A stretch of 64,000 nt of DNA from Rhizosphaericola mali (GCF_004337365.2 NZ_CP044016.1:4569507-4633506); one strand, 5' to 3'; counted from the first letter of the stretch, positions 20,581-28,953 are shown. The notes: a model not told the origin generated them from the sequence alone. Program-made: numbers and translations.

Positions 20581-20653
20581 GCGGAAATAGCTCATCTGGT
20601 AGAGCATCAGTTTCCCAAACTGAAGGTGGCGGGTCCGAGTCCCGTTTTCCGCT
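20581..20653 (+). tRNA. tRNA-Gly (anticodon CCC)
   Basis: 73-nt cloverleaf. The acceptor GCGGAAA pairs with TTTCCGC, with discriminator T as usual for glycine. The anticodon arm TCAGT-TTCCCAA-ACTGA gives CCC. The T arm is GCGGGTCCGAGTCCCGT. CCA is not encoded. A TACATTTG box at 20562-20569 could be its -7 element. Its 3' end is 3 nt from the yidD stop on the other strand. Confidence 0.95.
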
Positions 20654-20656
20654 CAA

Positions 20657-20887
20657 CTAAGGTACTGGATCGTATCCACTTCCTCCGCCAGGATGACATG
20701 TGGATAAACGCTTGATTCCTAGTTTTAATCCTTTTAATATTCCATATTTTTCGATAGCTTCAATCGTATATTGGGAACAAGTAGGAGTGTAACGGCATTT
20801 TGGACCTATCATTGGTGAAATTCCAAATTGATAGAATTTGATCATTAGAATGAATGGAAAACGTATCATTTTATGCCAAAGGTTCAT
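20657..20887 (-). CDS. yidD: Membrane protein insertion efficiency factor YidD
   Basis: 76 residues. The amphipathic N-terminus is followed by the family signature [20 protein letters not shown] and the C-terminal [12 protein letters not shown]. YidD is a small membrane-associated protein that aids YidC-dependent insertion. The start lies 17 bases inside the end of rnpA, so translation is coupled, as in the conserved rpmH-rnpA-yidD order. yidC itself is not in the window. Confidence 0.94.
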   Translation of the reverse strand: MNLWHKMIRFPFILMIKFYQFGISPMIGPKCRYTPTCSQYTIEAIEKYGILKGLKLGIKRLSTCHPGGGSGYDPVP

Positions 20888-21269
20888 GCAATAAAGCTAC
20901 TATTTTATTAATGCCCAATTCCATTTTTTTGTGCAATTCAGTTTGGCTTAAAATATTTCTGCTATAATAGTGGAAGAATACAATTAAGTGAATGTTTTTT
21001 TCTTGTACAATTTTGTGTAATGGTAATTTGTATAGGCGATAAGATTCTCTCAATAGACGTTTAACTCTATTACGATCAATGGCTTTTTTAAAATTACGTT
21101 TCGATGTGCCGACACCAACTTTTAATGAATTGGCCTCTATCTCTTCATTGACTTGTAGATAGGAAATACGTATTGGATATATAGATATTGATTGCTTTTT
21201 TATAAATAGCAATTCAATTTGTTTTCTACTTTTCAGTTTTTCAGATCTCTTATATGTAAATCTTTCCAT
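20871..21269 (-). CDS. rnpA: Ribonuclease P protein component
   Basis: 132 residues. Basic protein with the RNase P signature [26 protein letters not shown] (the RNR loop at about 73-78), preceded by the aromatic/basic [16 protein letters not shown]. It binds the catalytic RNA and the 5' leader of pre-tRNA. It lies between rpmH and yidD and overlaps the latter. The start codon follows directly after the T run of an intrinsic terminator that ends the rpmH transcript, so only read-through RNA, or a transcript starting inside that region, can make it. Confidence 0.95.
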   Translation of the reverse strand: MERFTYKRSEKLKSRKQIELLFIKKQSISIYPIRISYLQVNEEIEANSLKVGVGTSKRNFKKAIDRNRVKRLLRESYRLYKLPLHKIVQEKNIHLIVFFHYYSRNILSQTELHKKMELGINKIVALLHEPLA

Positions 21270-21271
21270 CT

Positions 21272-21301
21272 ATAAAAAAAGCTCCAATTATATTGGAGCT
21301 T
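21272..21301 (-). terminator. Terminator between rpmH and rnpA, touching the rnpA start
   Basis: On the minus strand AAGCTCCAAT, a 3-nt loop, ATTGGAGCTT, then a run of seven T. The rnpA ATG begins 3-4 nt after the T run. This can set a high rpmH to rnpA ratio. Confidence 0.82.
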
Positions 21302-21331
21302 AAAGTATTATTAGCGAATATAATCTAAATA

Positions 21332-21487
21332 TTATTTCAAAGTTTTTTCGCTTGATACGGTCAATTTTTTACGACCTTTTGCACGACGGCGAGCTAAAAC
21401 TTTACGACCGTTTGCAGTAGACATACGCTCACGAAAACCATGGATTGATTTACGACGGCGATTATGTGGTTGAAATGTACGTTTCAT
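21332..21487 (-). CDS. rpmH: 50S ribosomal protein L34
   Basis: 51 residues, read directly from the minus strand: it begins [19 protein letters not shown], continues [20 protein letters not shown] and ends [11 protein letters not shown]. This is the canonical L34 sequence with a short Bacteroidota-type tail. It is the first gene of the rpmH-rnpA-yidD cluster. A minus-strand TACCTTTG box at 21575-21568 is a candidate promoter, giving a leader of about 75 nt. The usual downstream genes are there, but a terminator separates it from rnpA. Confidence 0.96.
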   Translation of the reverse strand: MKRTFQPHNRRRKSIHGFRERMSTANGRKVLARRRAKGRKKLTVSSEKTLK

Positions 21488-21567
21488 CGTTAAATGATTT
21501 TATAAAAATAAATTATTTTAAAAATTCAGGAAACAGTTACCATTACTGCCGCCCGGTGAAAGGACTG

Positions 21568-21575
21568 CAAAGGTA
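21568..21575 (-). promoter_or_regulatory. Candidate -7 box of rpmH
   Basis: TACCTTTG on the minus strand, the same box as in the rpsL and rRNA P3 promoters. No -33 element at the proper distance is clear. Confidence 0.45.
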
Positions 21576-21615
21576 AAGTAAAAAAATCAATTACTTATAT
21601 TTTTTTTATAAAAAA

Positions 21616-22023
21616 TTAATGATTTGGATTTGACGGAGCCTTCATGAATGGAAGTGGATTATGACTTGCAGGTATTCTATATTTGTAGTCATAAATATAT
21701 ACATTATTTCCTTTTTGAATTCTCACTGGAGTAGTTATTTCTACAATGCCCGCAGGAGAGTTGTTGAGGATATCGACATTAAGCCCATCAATAGACCTAT
21801 CGGCAAAATTATAATTGTAATTATAATCCTTGTCTTTTTTTAGAGAATTCAAAGAAAAAGGAGAGTATTTATTACCGTGTGAAAGAGATTTAAGATTGTA
21901 TTTATTGTTGCTATTCGCTTTTTTAGAACTACCATCTTCTATGATAGCAGCAAACGTAGTTTGTAAACCAAAGCTTACAAGTGTTAACGCGATTAGGGCA
22001 ATATTTTTTGATACTCTTAACAT
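21616..22023 (-). CDS. Small secreted protein of unknown function
   Basis: 135 residues. I do not recognise the family. A signal peptide (hydrophobic ALIALTLVSFGLQTTFA, likely cut before AIIEDG) leads to a polar mature region rich in Asn, Lys, Ser and Tyr, with a YNYNYNF stretch near residue 67 and a DGLNVDILNNSPAGIVEI segment. There is no lipobox, Cys or second membrane segment. The gene stands alone between rpmH and the TPR gene. Periplasmic or surface location is inferred only from the signal. Confidence 0.68.
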   Translation of the reverse strand: MLRVSKNIALIALTLVSFGLQTTFAAIIEDGSSKKANSNNKYNLKSLSHGNKYSPFSLNSLKKDKDYNYNYNFADRSIDGLNVDILNNSPAGIVEITTPVRIQKGNNVYIYDYKYRIPASHNPLPFMKAPSNPNH

Positions 22024-22213
22024 CTATTTGCAAAGTTAGGTGATTTACAATTAATTATTTAAAAAATATTTTACGATTTTGGTAAAAAAAATGTAATAAT
22101 TGAATTCTTTTCTTATTTTGGTAAAAATGTGAACTAAATTATTTTTATTCTTATTGGTTTTTAATTAGCTTTCAATTTGAACTCAATTTATTTATATTTT
22201 AAAATGATATAGT

Positions 22214-23641
22214 ATGTCTGATGATTTCTTTGAAGATGAAGAGGATGATGCTGTGGGTTCAATAGAAGATATATTATTGAAGTTTACATCTTTTGAAAAT
22301 GGAAATAAAGATGATCTTTTACACGAATTTGAATGGGAGTTATTAATTGATTACTATGATGAAGCGCAAGATTTATCTAAGGCAATTGAAATGTCTAAAA
22401 TCGCTTTAGAATATTATCCATTTTCTTCTGAATTGTTGATAAAAAGAGCTGATTTACTCATAGCAAATGGAAACTATAATTTTGCTTTGGATTTTTTAAA
22501 TAAAGTGGAAGTATATAATCCTAATGATATCAATCTTTATGTCTTGAAGATGGACGCATTTTTGGGATTGAAAAATACCGATGCTGCGTCCAAATCATTT
22601 GATCAAGCAATTCAGCTTTTTAATGGCGAGGAGTTAGTTGATTTTCTATTTGAAGCAATTGATGTCTATGATGATTATGAAGATTTTGAAAGAGTTTTTG
22701 ATTGTTTAGTTTTATTATTAGAAAGGGTTCCTCTCGATGAATCGGCCTTATACAAAATGTGTTATTGGACAGATTTTACTGGTCGGTATGAAGAATCTAT
22801 CTCTTTGCATCAAAAAATTATAGATGAATATCCATATTGCGAATTGGCCTGGTTTAATTTGGCTACTGCATATCAAGGAATTAAATTATATGAGAAGGCT
22901 ATTGATTGCTATCAATATGTAACGGCTATTAACGACAAATTTGATTTTGCTTATCGTAATATGGCAGATGCTTTAATACGTATCAGAAAATATAAAGAAG
23001 GAATAGAAGCGTTAGAAAAAGTGCTAGAATTATCTAAACCAGAGGATGTTGTTTTGGAAGCAATAGGTCATTGTTATCACAAATTATTGGAATTCAAAAA
23101 AGCGCGGCTATATTATAGAAAGGCTGCTTATATGCAGCCAGAAGATAGTAAACTAGTGTACAAAATAGCGTTGACTTATATTGATGAGGATAATTGGGCC
23201 GCGGCTTTGAAACCGTTGGAAAAATCGGTAAATATGTATCCCTCAGCAGAATACAAATTGGCATTGGGAGAGTGTTTGCTTCAATTGGAAAGATTGGATG
23301 ATGCGTTAGTTTATTTTTCGGAAGTGGTACAATCGAAGCCTAAACAAGGTTCCGCTTGGGAATCTTTTTTGAAAGGATTGTATTTGGCAAATAATTTTGA
23401 AGAAATGGAAATCGCCGCTAAGGAAGCATTTGATATTACAGGGGGGAAGTCTATATTTTATTTTTACTTAGCCATTGCGTTATTTGGTCAAAATAAAATG
23501 AAAGAAGGCTATGTTCAATTGGAAAATGGTATGGCAGAAAATCCAAAACATTTCAAAAAAATATTCGAATTAACTCCAGGTCTTTTACAAAATAGAAATA
23601 TCGTCGATATTTTGGCTCGATATAAGAAAGCAAAACGCTAA
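22214..23641 (+). CDS. Tetratricopeptide repeat protein
   Basis: 475 residues, cytoplasmic (no signal peptide). After an acidic N-terminus (DDFFEDEEDDAV) the protein is built of helix pairs of about 34 residues with TPR spacing, for example AWFNLATAYQGIKLYEKAID near residue 215 and FAYRNMADALIRIRKYKEGI near residue 249; I count roughly ten repeats. TPR arrays bind other proteins, but no partner is suggested by the neighbours. It is well conserved in character with Bacteroidota TPR proteins of this length. It precedes the phosphosulfolactate synthase gene by 105 nt, which has its own candidate promoter. Confidence 0.82.
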   Translation: MSDDFFEDEEDDAVGSIEDILLKFTSFENGNKDDLLHEFEWELLIDYYDEAQDLSKAIEMSKIALEYYPFSSELLIKRADLLIANGNYNFALDFLNKVEVYNPNDINLYVLKMDAFLGLKNTDAASKSFDQAIQLFNGEELVDFLFEAIDVYDDYEDFERVFDCLVLLLERVPLDESALYKMCYWTDFTGRYEESISLHQKIIDEYPYCELAWFNLATAYQGIKLYEKAIDCYQYVTAINDKFDFAYRNMADALIRIRKYKEGIEALEKVLELSKPEDVVLEAIGHCYHKLLEFKKARLYYRKAAYMQPEDSKLVYKIALTYIDEDNWAAALKPLEKSVNMYPSAEYKLALGECLLQLERLDDALVYFSEVVQSKPKQGSAWESFLKGLYLANNFEEMEIAAKEAFDITGGKSIFYFYLAIALFGQNKMKEGYVQLENGMAENPKHFKKIFELTPGLLQNRNIVDILARYKKAKR

Positions 23642-23675
23642 TATATTCTTCATTTTCTAATTAGAATAGGTTTGT

Positions 23676-23683
23676 TATTTTTG
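23676..23683 (+). promoter_or_regulatory. Candidate -7 box for the phosphosulfolactate synthase gene
   Basis: TATTTTTG followed by GCGC, as in rRNA P1. It would give a leader of about 55-60 nt. The -33 element is weak. Confidence 0.4.
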
Positions 23684-23746
23684 CGCGTCAATTTTGGTGA
23701 AATATTTCATCGAGAGAATTTTTAGGTGAGGTAAAAAGAAGCATAA

Positions 23747-24520
23747 ATGAATTTTGAATTATCGCAAATGCCAGACCGTAATGTAAAACCACGCACAGAT
23801 GGAATTACAATGGTGATGGACAAAGGACTAAGTATTAATGAAGTAGAAAATTTTTTAAGCGTTTCTGGTCCACATGTAGATATCGTTAAATTAGGTTTCG
23901 GTACTTCTTATGTTACTCCCAACCTGAGAGAAAAAATCGAGGTTTATCATAAGCACAAAATTCCACTATATTTCGGTGGTACTTTGTTTGAAGCATTTTT
24001 AGTGAGAGATCAGATTGAGGAATATATCGCTGTTTGCCAAGATTATGGCGTTCAATATATGGAAGTTAGCGATGGCTCGATCAATATTCCTCACGTGGAA
24101 AAGTGCAAATACATTGAAAAATTAACAAAATATGGCACTGTACTAAGTGAAGTTGGTAGTAAAGATGCAACCAATATCATGGCTCCATATAAATGGATTG
24201 AATTGATGCAGGGCGAGCTAAATGCTGGTGCATCTTATGTCATTGCCGAGGCTAGAGAATCGGGCAACGTGGGTATCTATCGAGGTACGGGCGAAGTTAG
24301 ACAAGGCCTTGTGCATGAAATACTTACGCAAATTCCTGGAGAAAAAGTATTGTGGGAAGCTCCGCAAAAAGAACAACAATTATATTTTATCCAATTATTA
24401 GGGTGCAATTGTAATTTGGGAAATATTGCTCCAAATGAAGTTATTCCTTTAGAAGCAATGCGTGTCGGTCTGCGTGGAGATACGTTTCACATGTTTTTGG
24501 AAAAAAGTGCGCAATATTAA
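23747..24520 (+). CDS. Phosphosulfolactate synthase family protein (ComA-like)
   Basis: 257 residues, the family's normal size. The TIM-barrel segments are recognisable: GITMVMDKGLS (19-29), VDIVKLGFGTSY (44-55), YFGGTLFEAF (75-84), EVSDGSINIP, a basic SEVGSKD loop and the GLRGDT motif near the C-terminus. Known ComA adds sulfite to phosphoenolpyruvate, forming phosphosulfolactate, the first step to coenzyme M in methanogens. Bacteroidota do not make coenzyme M, so the product here must serve something else; sulfolactate or cysteate for sulfonolipids is one possibility (inference). aroE starts 16 nt after the stop, so the two are likely co-transcribed. Confidence 0.85.
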   Translation: MNFELSQMPDRNVKPRTDGITMVMDKGLSINEVENFLSVSGPHVDIVKLGFGTSYVTPNLREKIEVYHKHKIPLYFGGTLFEAFLVRDQIEEYIAVCQDYGVQYMEVSDGSINIPHVEKCKYIEKLTKYGTVLSEVGSKDATNIMAPYKWIELMQGELNAGASYVIAEARESGNVGIYRGTGEVRQGLVHEILTQIPGEKVLWEAPQKEQQLYFIQLLGCNCNLGNIAPNEVIPLEAMRVGLRGDTFHMFLEKSAQY

Positions 24521-24536
24521 AATGGAGACAATTTAG

Positions 24537-25274
24537 ATGGGAAAAAATTATGGTATTTTGGGATTTCCGTTAGGGCATTCTTTCTCGAAGAAATATTTTG
24601 AAAATAAATTCATTCAAGAAGGCATTGAAAAAGAAGCCTCTTTTATCAATTTTGAATTAGATAATATAGAAAAAGTTCCCTCTGATATTTTAAATACACT
24701 TGATTTACAAGGATTTTGCATTACCATTCCTTACAAAAAAGCGATTATTTCCTATTTGAATGAGGTTTCTCCGGAAGTTGCCAAAATGGGCGCTTGTAAT
24801 TGCGTGCAGATTCGCAATGGTTATTTAAAAGGATTTAATACCGATGTCGTTGGATTTGAAAAATCATTTGTTCCTCATCTAAAACCTAACCATAAAAAAG
24901 CGTTGATCTTAGGGACTGGTGGTGCGTCCTCAGCGGTCGCTTTTGTTTTGGAAAAATTGGGGATAGAATACAAATATGTTTCGCGTAACGCGGCAGACGG
25001 ACAATTTACTTATGAAAATATCGATGCGAATATTCTATCTGAATATACCATCTTAATTAATTCAACGCCTTTGGGTATGTATCCAAAAGTAGATGCTGCT
25101 CCAGAGATTCCTTACCAATTTATTACTGATCAACACTATTTATACGATTTAATTTATAATCCCGAAGAGACTAAATTCATGCGTTTAGGACGTGAGAAAG
25201 GCGCTTTTGCGGAAAATGGATTGTTGATGTTGGAATTACAAGCAGAGGAAAATTGGCGTATTTGGAATGAATAG
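24537..25274 (+). CDS. aroE: Shikimate dehydrogenase
   Basis: 245 residues, a little shorter than E. coli AroE. N-terminal substrate domain: GFPLGHSFSKKYF (9-21) and the catalytic Lys in TIPYKKAI near residue 64. The NADP-binding domain has LGTGGASSAVAF. The segments FNTDVVGFE and INSTPLGMYP are further signatures. It reduces 3-dehydroshikimate to shikimate in aromatic amino acid synthesis. It follows the ComA-like gene by 16 nt; both use phosphoenolpyruvate-derived metabolites, but a functional link is not known. Confidence 0.94.
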   Translation: MGKNYGILGFPLGHSFSKKYFENKFIQEGIEKEASFINFELDNIEKVPSDILNTLDLQGFCITIPYKKAIISYLNEVSPEVAKMGACNCVQIRNGYLKGFNTDVVGFEKSFVPHLKPNHKKALILGTGGASSAVAFVLEKLGIEYKYVSRNAADGQFTYENIDANILSEYTILINSTPLGMYPKVDAAPEIPYQFITDQHYLYDLIYNPEETKFMRLGREKGAFAENGLLMLELQAEENWRIWNE

Positions 25275-25293
25275 AAACGAGGTGAAGGTGTGA

Positions 25294-25346
25294 GGTATGA
25301 GGTAAAAGAAAATTAAATTATTTTCTCCTACCTCAAACCGTAAGCC
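25294..25346. terminator. Imperfect inverted repeat between aroE and rdgB
   Basis: GAGGTAAAAGAAAAT pairs with TATTTTCTCCTACCTC with bulges. It sits between convergent genes and may stop both, but the stem is irregular. Confidence 0.35.
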
Positions 25347-25353
25347 TTACTTA

Positions 25354-25926
25354 CTACTTTAGAAGAAATGCAATTAATTTTTCCATAGCTTTTTTGCGAT
25401 GACTGTAACTATTTTTTTCTTCCATAGTCATTTGTGCAAATGTGCGATCGCTACCTTCTGGAATAAAAATAGGATCGTATCCAAATCCATCTTCACCTTG
25501 CGTTGCTTGCGCAATATGTCCTTTGCAAATACCTTCAAATGTATGATGGCGACCTTCGTAAATCAAATAGATAATTGTGTGAAATTGCGCCGAACGGTCT
25601 TCTTTTCCTGCTAGATTTTGTAATAGCAATGCAATATTTTTCGCATCATCTTTTTCTTCGCCTGCATATCTCGCGGTATGTACTCCTGGTGCGCCATCTA
25701 GTGCTGTTACTTCCAATCCTGTATCTTCACTGAAACAATCTTCGCGTGTTAATTTAAATATCGTTTTAGCCTTCGTTTCTGCATTTTCAACCAAAGTATC
25801 ATATGGTTCGGGTATATCGATATCAATTCCCGCTTGTTTCAAGGTTAAAATTTCCAATCTATGTCCCGTGGATTTCTTGATTTCTTTGACTTTATTTTGA
25901 TTGTTAGTCGCAAAAATGATTTTCAT
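25354..25926 (-). CDS. rdgB: RdgB/HAM1 non-canonical purine NTP pyrophosphatase
   Basis: 190 residues. Family motifs: FATNNQNKVKEI at the N-terminus, EDTGLEV near residue 65 with the metal-binding Asp, PGVHTARYAG, the GEDGFGYDPIFIPEG loop and SHRKKAM at the end. It hydrolyses ITP, dITP and XTP to monophosphates, keeping deaminated purines out of nucleic acids. It begins 12 nt after the gene at 25939, with which it should share a transcript. Confidence 0.94.
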   Translation of the reverse strand: MKIIFATNNQNKVKEIKKSTGHRLEILTLKQAGIDIDIPEPYDTLVENAETKAKTIFKLTREDCFSEDTGLEVTALDGAPGVHTARYAGEEKDDAKNIALLLQNLAGKEDRSAQFHTIIYLIYEGRHHTFEGICKGHIAQATQGEDGFGYDPIFIPEGSDRTFAQMTMEEKNSYSHRKKAMEKLIAFLLK

Positions 25927-25938
25927 TTATATAAATAT

Positions 25939-26502
25939 TTAAATACCAAAAAGTTGTTTAAGGCTTATCCAAAATCTACCCTTTTCTTGTTTGGATGCAT
26001 CGCTGCCGTCATTCATTTTGTCTAAATCTCCTGCTAATAAATACGAACAACCATTTTTTCGATTGGGTTGATATAATTTAATATCATCGTTCAATCCAAT
26101 AGTGTTGAATTTAATATGAAAGGAAAGTAAAAATTTGGGTTGTATATATTGTTGTATTTGTTCCAAATTAACGGGCGTTCTCGCCATATTAATAATCGCA
26201 GTATCTGCAATATTTAATTGGCATGCGCTCAATATTTTACCCAAAAAATCCAAACTATGCTCGCTGATAAATACATTATTCCTATCATGCAAAATGATAC
26301 AAACTTGCTTTTTGTTTTCACCTAACCAAAAGGGAACGGACAATTCGGGTGCTGCAGCAATTTTATTATTGGGAAATTGGTCAATATCCCTACCTTTATC
26401 TTCCGTTTTGTTCACGGCATTTGCAGAGGCGTCTTCAGGAAGTACGACTATGCTTTCTGGAAATAAATGAGCCAAGACTAAATCGGGTAACTTTTTATCC
26501 AT
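25939..26502 (-). CDS. Conserved-looking cytoplasmic protein of unknown function
   Basis: 187 residues. I do not recognise the family with confidence. There is no signal or membrane segment. The middle has short hydrophobic strands alternating with helices: VCIILHDRNNVFISEHSLDF near residue 68, then an amphipathic helix and NIADTAIINMAR, then PKFLLSFHI. This strand-helix layout and the preceding flexible, Ala/Glu/Asp-rich linker (35-60) loosely recall DNA polymerase III psi-subunit-like folds, but that is only an impression. It precedes rdgB by 12 nt, so a link with nucleotide quality or replication is possible but unproven. Confidence 0.6.
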   Translation of the reverse strand: MDKKLPDLVLAHLFPESIVVLPEDASANAVNKTEDKGRDIDQFPNNKIAAAPELSVPFWLGENKKQVCIILHDRNNVFISEHSLDFLGKILSACQLNIADTAIINMARTPVNLEQIQQYIQPKFLLSFHIKFNTIGLNDDIKLYQPNRKNGCSYLLAGDLDKMNDGSDASKQEKGRFWISLKQLFGI

Positions 26503-26591
26503 CGTGATTTGTTATATACCAAAATTCTTTGATATAAAGTTATTAATTGTAAGAGTTTGAATGTGCTCTACACATTCGCAAATTTAATATT

Positions 26592-27656
26592 ATGTCACAA
26601 GCTTTCAAGATTGAAGTAAAAAAAACAGAAAAAAGTCGTCTGAGCGAGACGGATTTGAATCATTTGCCTTTCGGTAAAGTATTTACCGATCACATGCTCG
26701 TTGCTGATTATAAGAATGGTAATTGGGAAAAAATTGAGATTTTACCTTATGGTCCGATTGCTTTAGATCCATCAGCAACGGTCTTTCATTATGGACAAGA
26801 GATTTTCGAAGGGATTAAAGCTTTCCATAATCAAGATGGCAATGATTACATTTTCCGACCAGATATGAACTGGAAGCGTTTCAATACTTCTGCGGAAAGA
26901 TTGTGTATGCCAACTGTACCTCAAGAAATATTTATTGATGGTTTGCGTCAATTGATTGATGTAGATCGTGCGTGGATCCCAACAGCGGCGGAACATTCCT
27001 TATATATTCGTCCATTTATGATCGCTACGCAAGCATTTTTGGGTGTGCATCCAGCGCAAGAATATAAATTTATCATCATTTTAAGTCCTTCAGGACCATA
27101 TTTCGCAAAACCTGCAGCCATAAAAATTGAAAAACATTTTACACGTGCGGCAAAAGGTGGTGTAGGTTTTTCTAAAAATGGGGGAAATTATGCAGCTAGT
27201 TTGAAAGCAACAGAAGTCGCTGAGGCGGAAGGTTATGATCAAGTTCTTTGGACTGCTCCAAACGAACATGAATATGTACAAGAAGTAGGGGCTATGAATG
27301 TAATGTTCGTTATTGATGGCAAAGTTGTAACTCCTGAATTGGACGGAACAATCTTGGCGGGTGTTACTAGAGATAGCGTTATTACTGTTTTAAAAGAATT
27401 GGGATATACCGTTGAGGAAAGAAAAGTAAGTGTACAAGAATTGATTGACGCATACAAAAATGGACATTTGACAGAAGCTTTCGGGACAGGTACTGCGGCC
27501 GTAATTTCACCTATAGGAAAATTGGGATTGGCAGAGGATGCAATTGTAAATTTTGATGTTGAAAAATTCAAAATTGCCAATGAAATCAAAGCAAAAATGA
27601 ATGAAATCCGCTTAGGATTGGTTCCTGATAGCCATAATTGGTTAGTGAAAATATAG
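26592..27656 (+). CDS. ilvE: Branched-chain amino acid aminotransferase
   Basis: 354 residues, the long (BCAT type II) class IV aminotransferase form. Signatures are FHYGQEIFEGIKAF near residue 58, the PLP lysine in NYAASLKATEVA near residue 205, and EVGAMNVMFV followed by LAGVTRDSVI. It transfers the amino group between glutamate and the keto acids of leucine, isoleucine and valine. It is divergent from the gene at 25939. Its terminator has a partial second copy 1.2 kb downstream, on the far side of the thioredoxin-like gene. Confidence 0.94.
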   Translation: MSQAFKIEVKKTEKSRLSETDLNHLPFGKVFTDHMLVADYKNGNWEKIEILPYGPIALDPSATVFHYGQEIFEGIKAFHNQDGNDYIFRPDMNWKRFNTSAERLCMPTVPQEIFIDGLRQLIDVDRAWIPTAAEHSLYIRPFMIATQAFLGVHPAQEYKFIIILSPSGPYFAKPAAIKIEKHFTRAAKGGVGFSKNGGNYAASLKATEVAEAEGYDQVLWTAPNEHEYVQEVGAMNVMFVIDGKVVTPELDGTILAGVTRDSVITVLKELGYTVEERKVSVQELIDAYKNGHLTEAFGTGTAAVISPIGKLGLAEDAIVNFDVEKFKIANEIKAKMNEIRLGLVPDSHNWLVKI

Positions 27657-27684
27657 TGTTACAAATTATTTCAAAATAAAAAAG

Positions 27685-27717
27685 AGGCGTTGAATGGATT
27701 ATTTCAACGCCTTTTTT
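27685..27717 (+). terminator. Terminator of ilvE
   Basis: AGGCGTTGAA (27685-27694) pairs with TTCAACGCCT (27703-27712), followed by T6. It is bidirectional enough to serve the convergent gene at 27723. Confidence 0.88.
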
Positions 27718-27718
27718 A
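27699..27718 (+). repeat. 20-bp direct repeat, copy 1 (within the ilvE terminator)
   Basis: TTATTTCAACGCCTTTTTTA, identical to 28934-28953. The pair brackets the thioredoxin-like gene. Confidence 0.9.
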
Positions 27719-27722
27719 TGCA

Positions 27723-28862
27723 TTAAAAATAATTTTTACTAAAATCAACATTCATTTCTAGTATTTTACCATTTTTGTCGATTAGAATAGCATGTGGAAT
27801 GGAATTAATATAATAATCATCAACAATTTTAGATTTCCATTCCTTTATATCTGAAACATTTATCCAGGTAAGTCCAAATTTTTTAATCCCTTTCAACCAC
27901 GCAATTCTATTATTATCAAGGGAAATGCTAACAATTTTAAGCCCTTTATTTTTATTTTTTTCTGCAAAGTTTTTTAATTCGGGTATTTGGGATATACAAG
28001 GTATACACCATGATGCCCAAAAGTCAAGAAGCACGTAATGACCTTTGAATTCTGATAGTTTTACAATCTTGCCGCTTGTGTCTGGTATGGCGAAATCTGG
28101 AGCGAAGGCTCCATTTATGAGTTTTGTTATCTTATAAAATTTTTCTTTTAATTTTAGTCCTTCTGGTAACCTCTTTAAATTTGGAGATAAGGACTCATAC
28201 ATTAAATAAAGACCAGTCGAATCGTGTTTCCAATCGCCCATAAAATAGGAAACGGCGTATAGACTAAAATACTCGTTTGGGTGGTTGAGAATATATTGTT
28301 TTTGTTTTCTGATTTCTTCTCCTGCTAAAGAATCTTTAACATGATACATATATGCAAAATTAGAATCTGGAAAAGCTTTTTTTAAACTGTCAATTTTGTA
28401 TGAAAGGTAAGATTTAGTTTCAGTGAATGGTATTATATTTTCCCACTTTTTCCATTGTTCATTGATATGAGCATTTTTTATTTTTACGGCATTTGGATTT
28501 TCCCATTCATACCATACCGAATCTGTTATTTTGATATTTATTTTACCGGGATTTAGCATTAACTGTATACTTGTAGGCGGAATTTTACTATGCCCGTCTC
28601 GTATATACAATGTTGTGAGTAGTCCTGGAGTATGTAACTTTTCAGTAAAGGAGAATTTGCCATTATGAATTCGTGTGGAGTCTATAATACGCTTGTTTAA
28701 ACTTGAATAATCGATTCCAAATAAGTAAATAAATTTGTTGTCATATCTTTTTATAATACGTCCTTTGATATAACAAATCTGCTTAGCATTAATGTTATTC
28801 GTTATACATGTAAGAAAAATTAATATCGTTATTATTTTAATTCGAATCAGATATTGTCTCAT
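27723..28862 (-). CDS. Exported thioredoxin-like (TlpA-type) protein with DUF4369-like N-terminus
   Basis: 379 residues. The signal peptide covers about 1-26. The N-terminal 110 residues read as a DUF4369-like beta domain (IKGRIIKRYDNKFIYLFG; DSTRIHNGKFSF). The C-terminal domain (about 250-379) is a TlpA-type thioredoxin: APDFAIPDTSGK, then FWASWCIPC with the redox CxxC, and SIPHAILIDKNGK with the cis-proline. Such proteins handle disulfide exchange outside the cytoplasm and are abundant in Bacteroidota. Its AT content is higher than that of its neighbours by eye, and a repeat of the ilvE terminator arm on its other side suggests that it was inserted here. Confidence 0.86.
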   Translation of the reverse strand: MRQYLIRIKIITILIFLTCITNNINAKQICYIKGRIIKRYDNKFIYLFGIDYSSLNKRIIDSTRIHNGKFSFTEKLHTPGLLTTLYIRDGHSKIPPTSIQLMLNPGKINIKITDSVWYEWENPNAVKIKNAHINEQWKKWENIIPFTETKSYLSYKIDSLKKAFPDSNFAYMYHVKDSLAGEEIRKQKQYILNHPNEYFSLYAVSYFMGDWKHDSTGLYLMYESLSPNLKRLPEGLKLKEKFYKITKLINGAFAPDFAIPDTSGKIVKLSEFKGHYVLLDFWASWCIPCISQIPELKNFAEKNKNKGLKIVSISLDNNRIAWLKGIKKFGLTWINVSDIKEWKSKIVDDYYINSIPHAILIDKNGKILEMNVDFSKNYF

Positions 28863-28933
28863 GGCTTTATTAAAAAATGAAATACTAGAATCTGCATTTC
28901 AAGTTAATTAAAAAAGATCATGAGTTAACAAAT

Positions 28934-28953
28934 TTATTTCAACGCCTTTTTTA
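28934..28953 (+). repeat. 20-bp direct repeat, copy 2 (terminator half-arm)
   Basis: TTATTTCAACGCCTTTTTTA, the right arm and T run of the ilvE terminator without the left arm. It cannot form the hairpin by itself. Confidence 0.9.
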
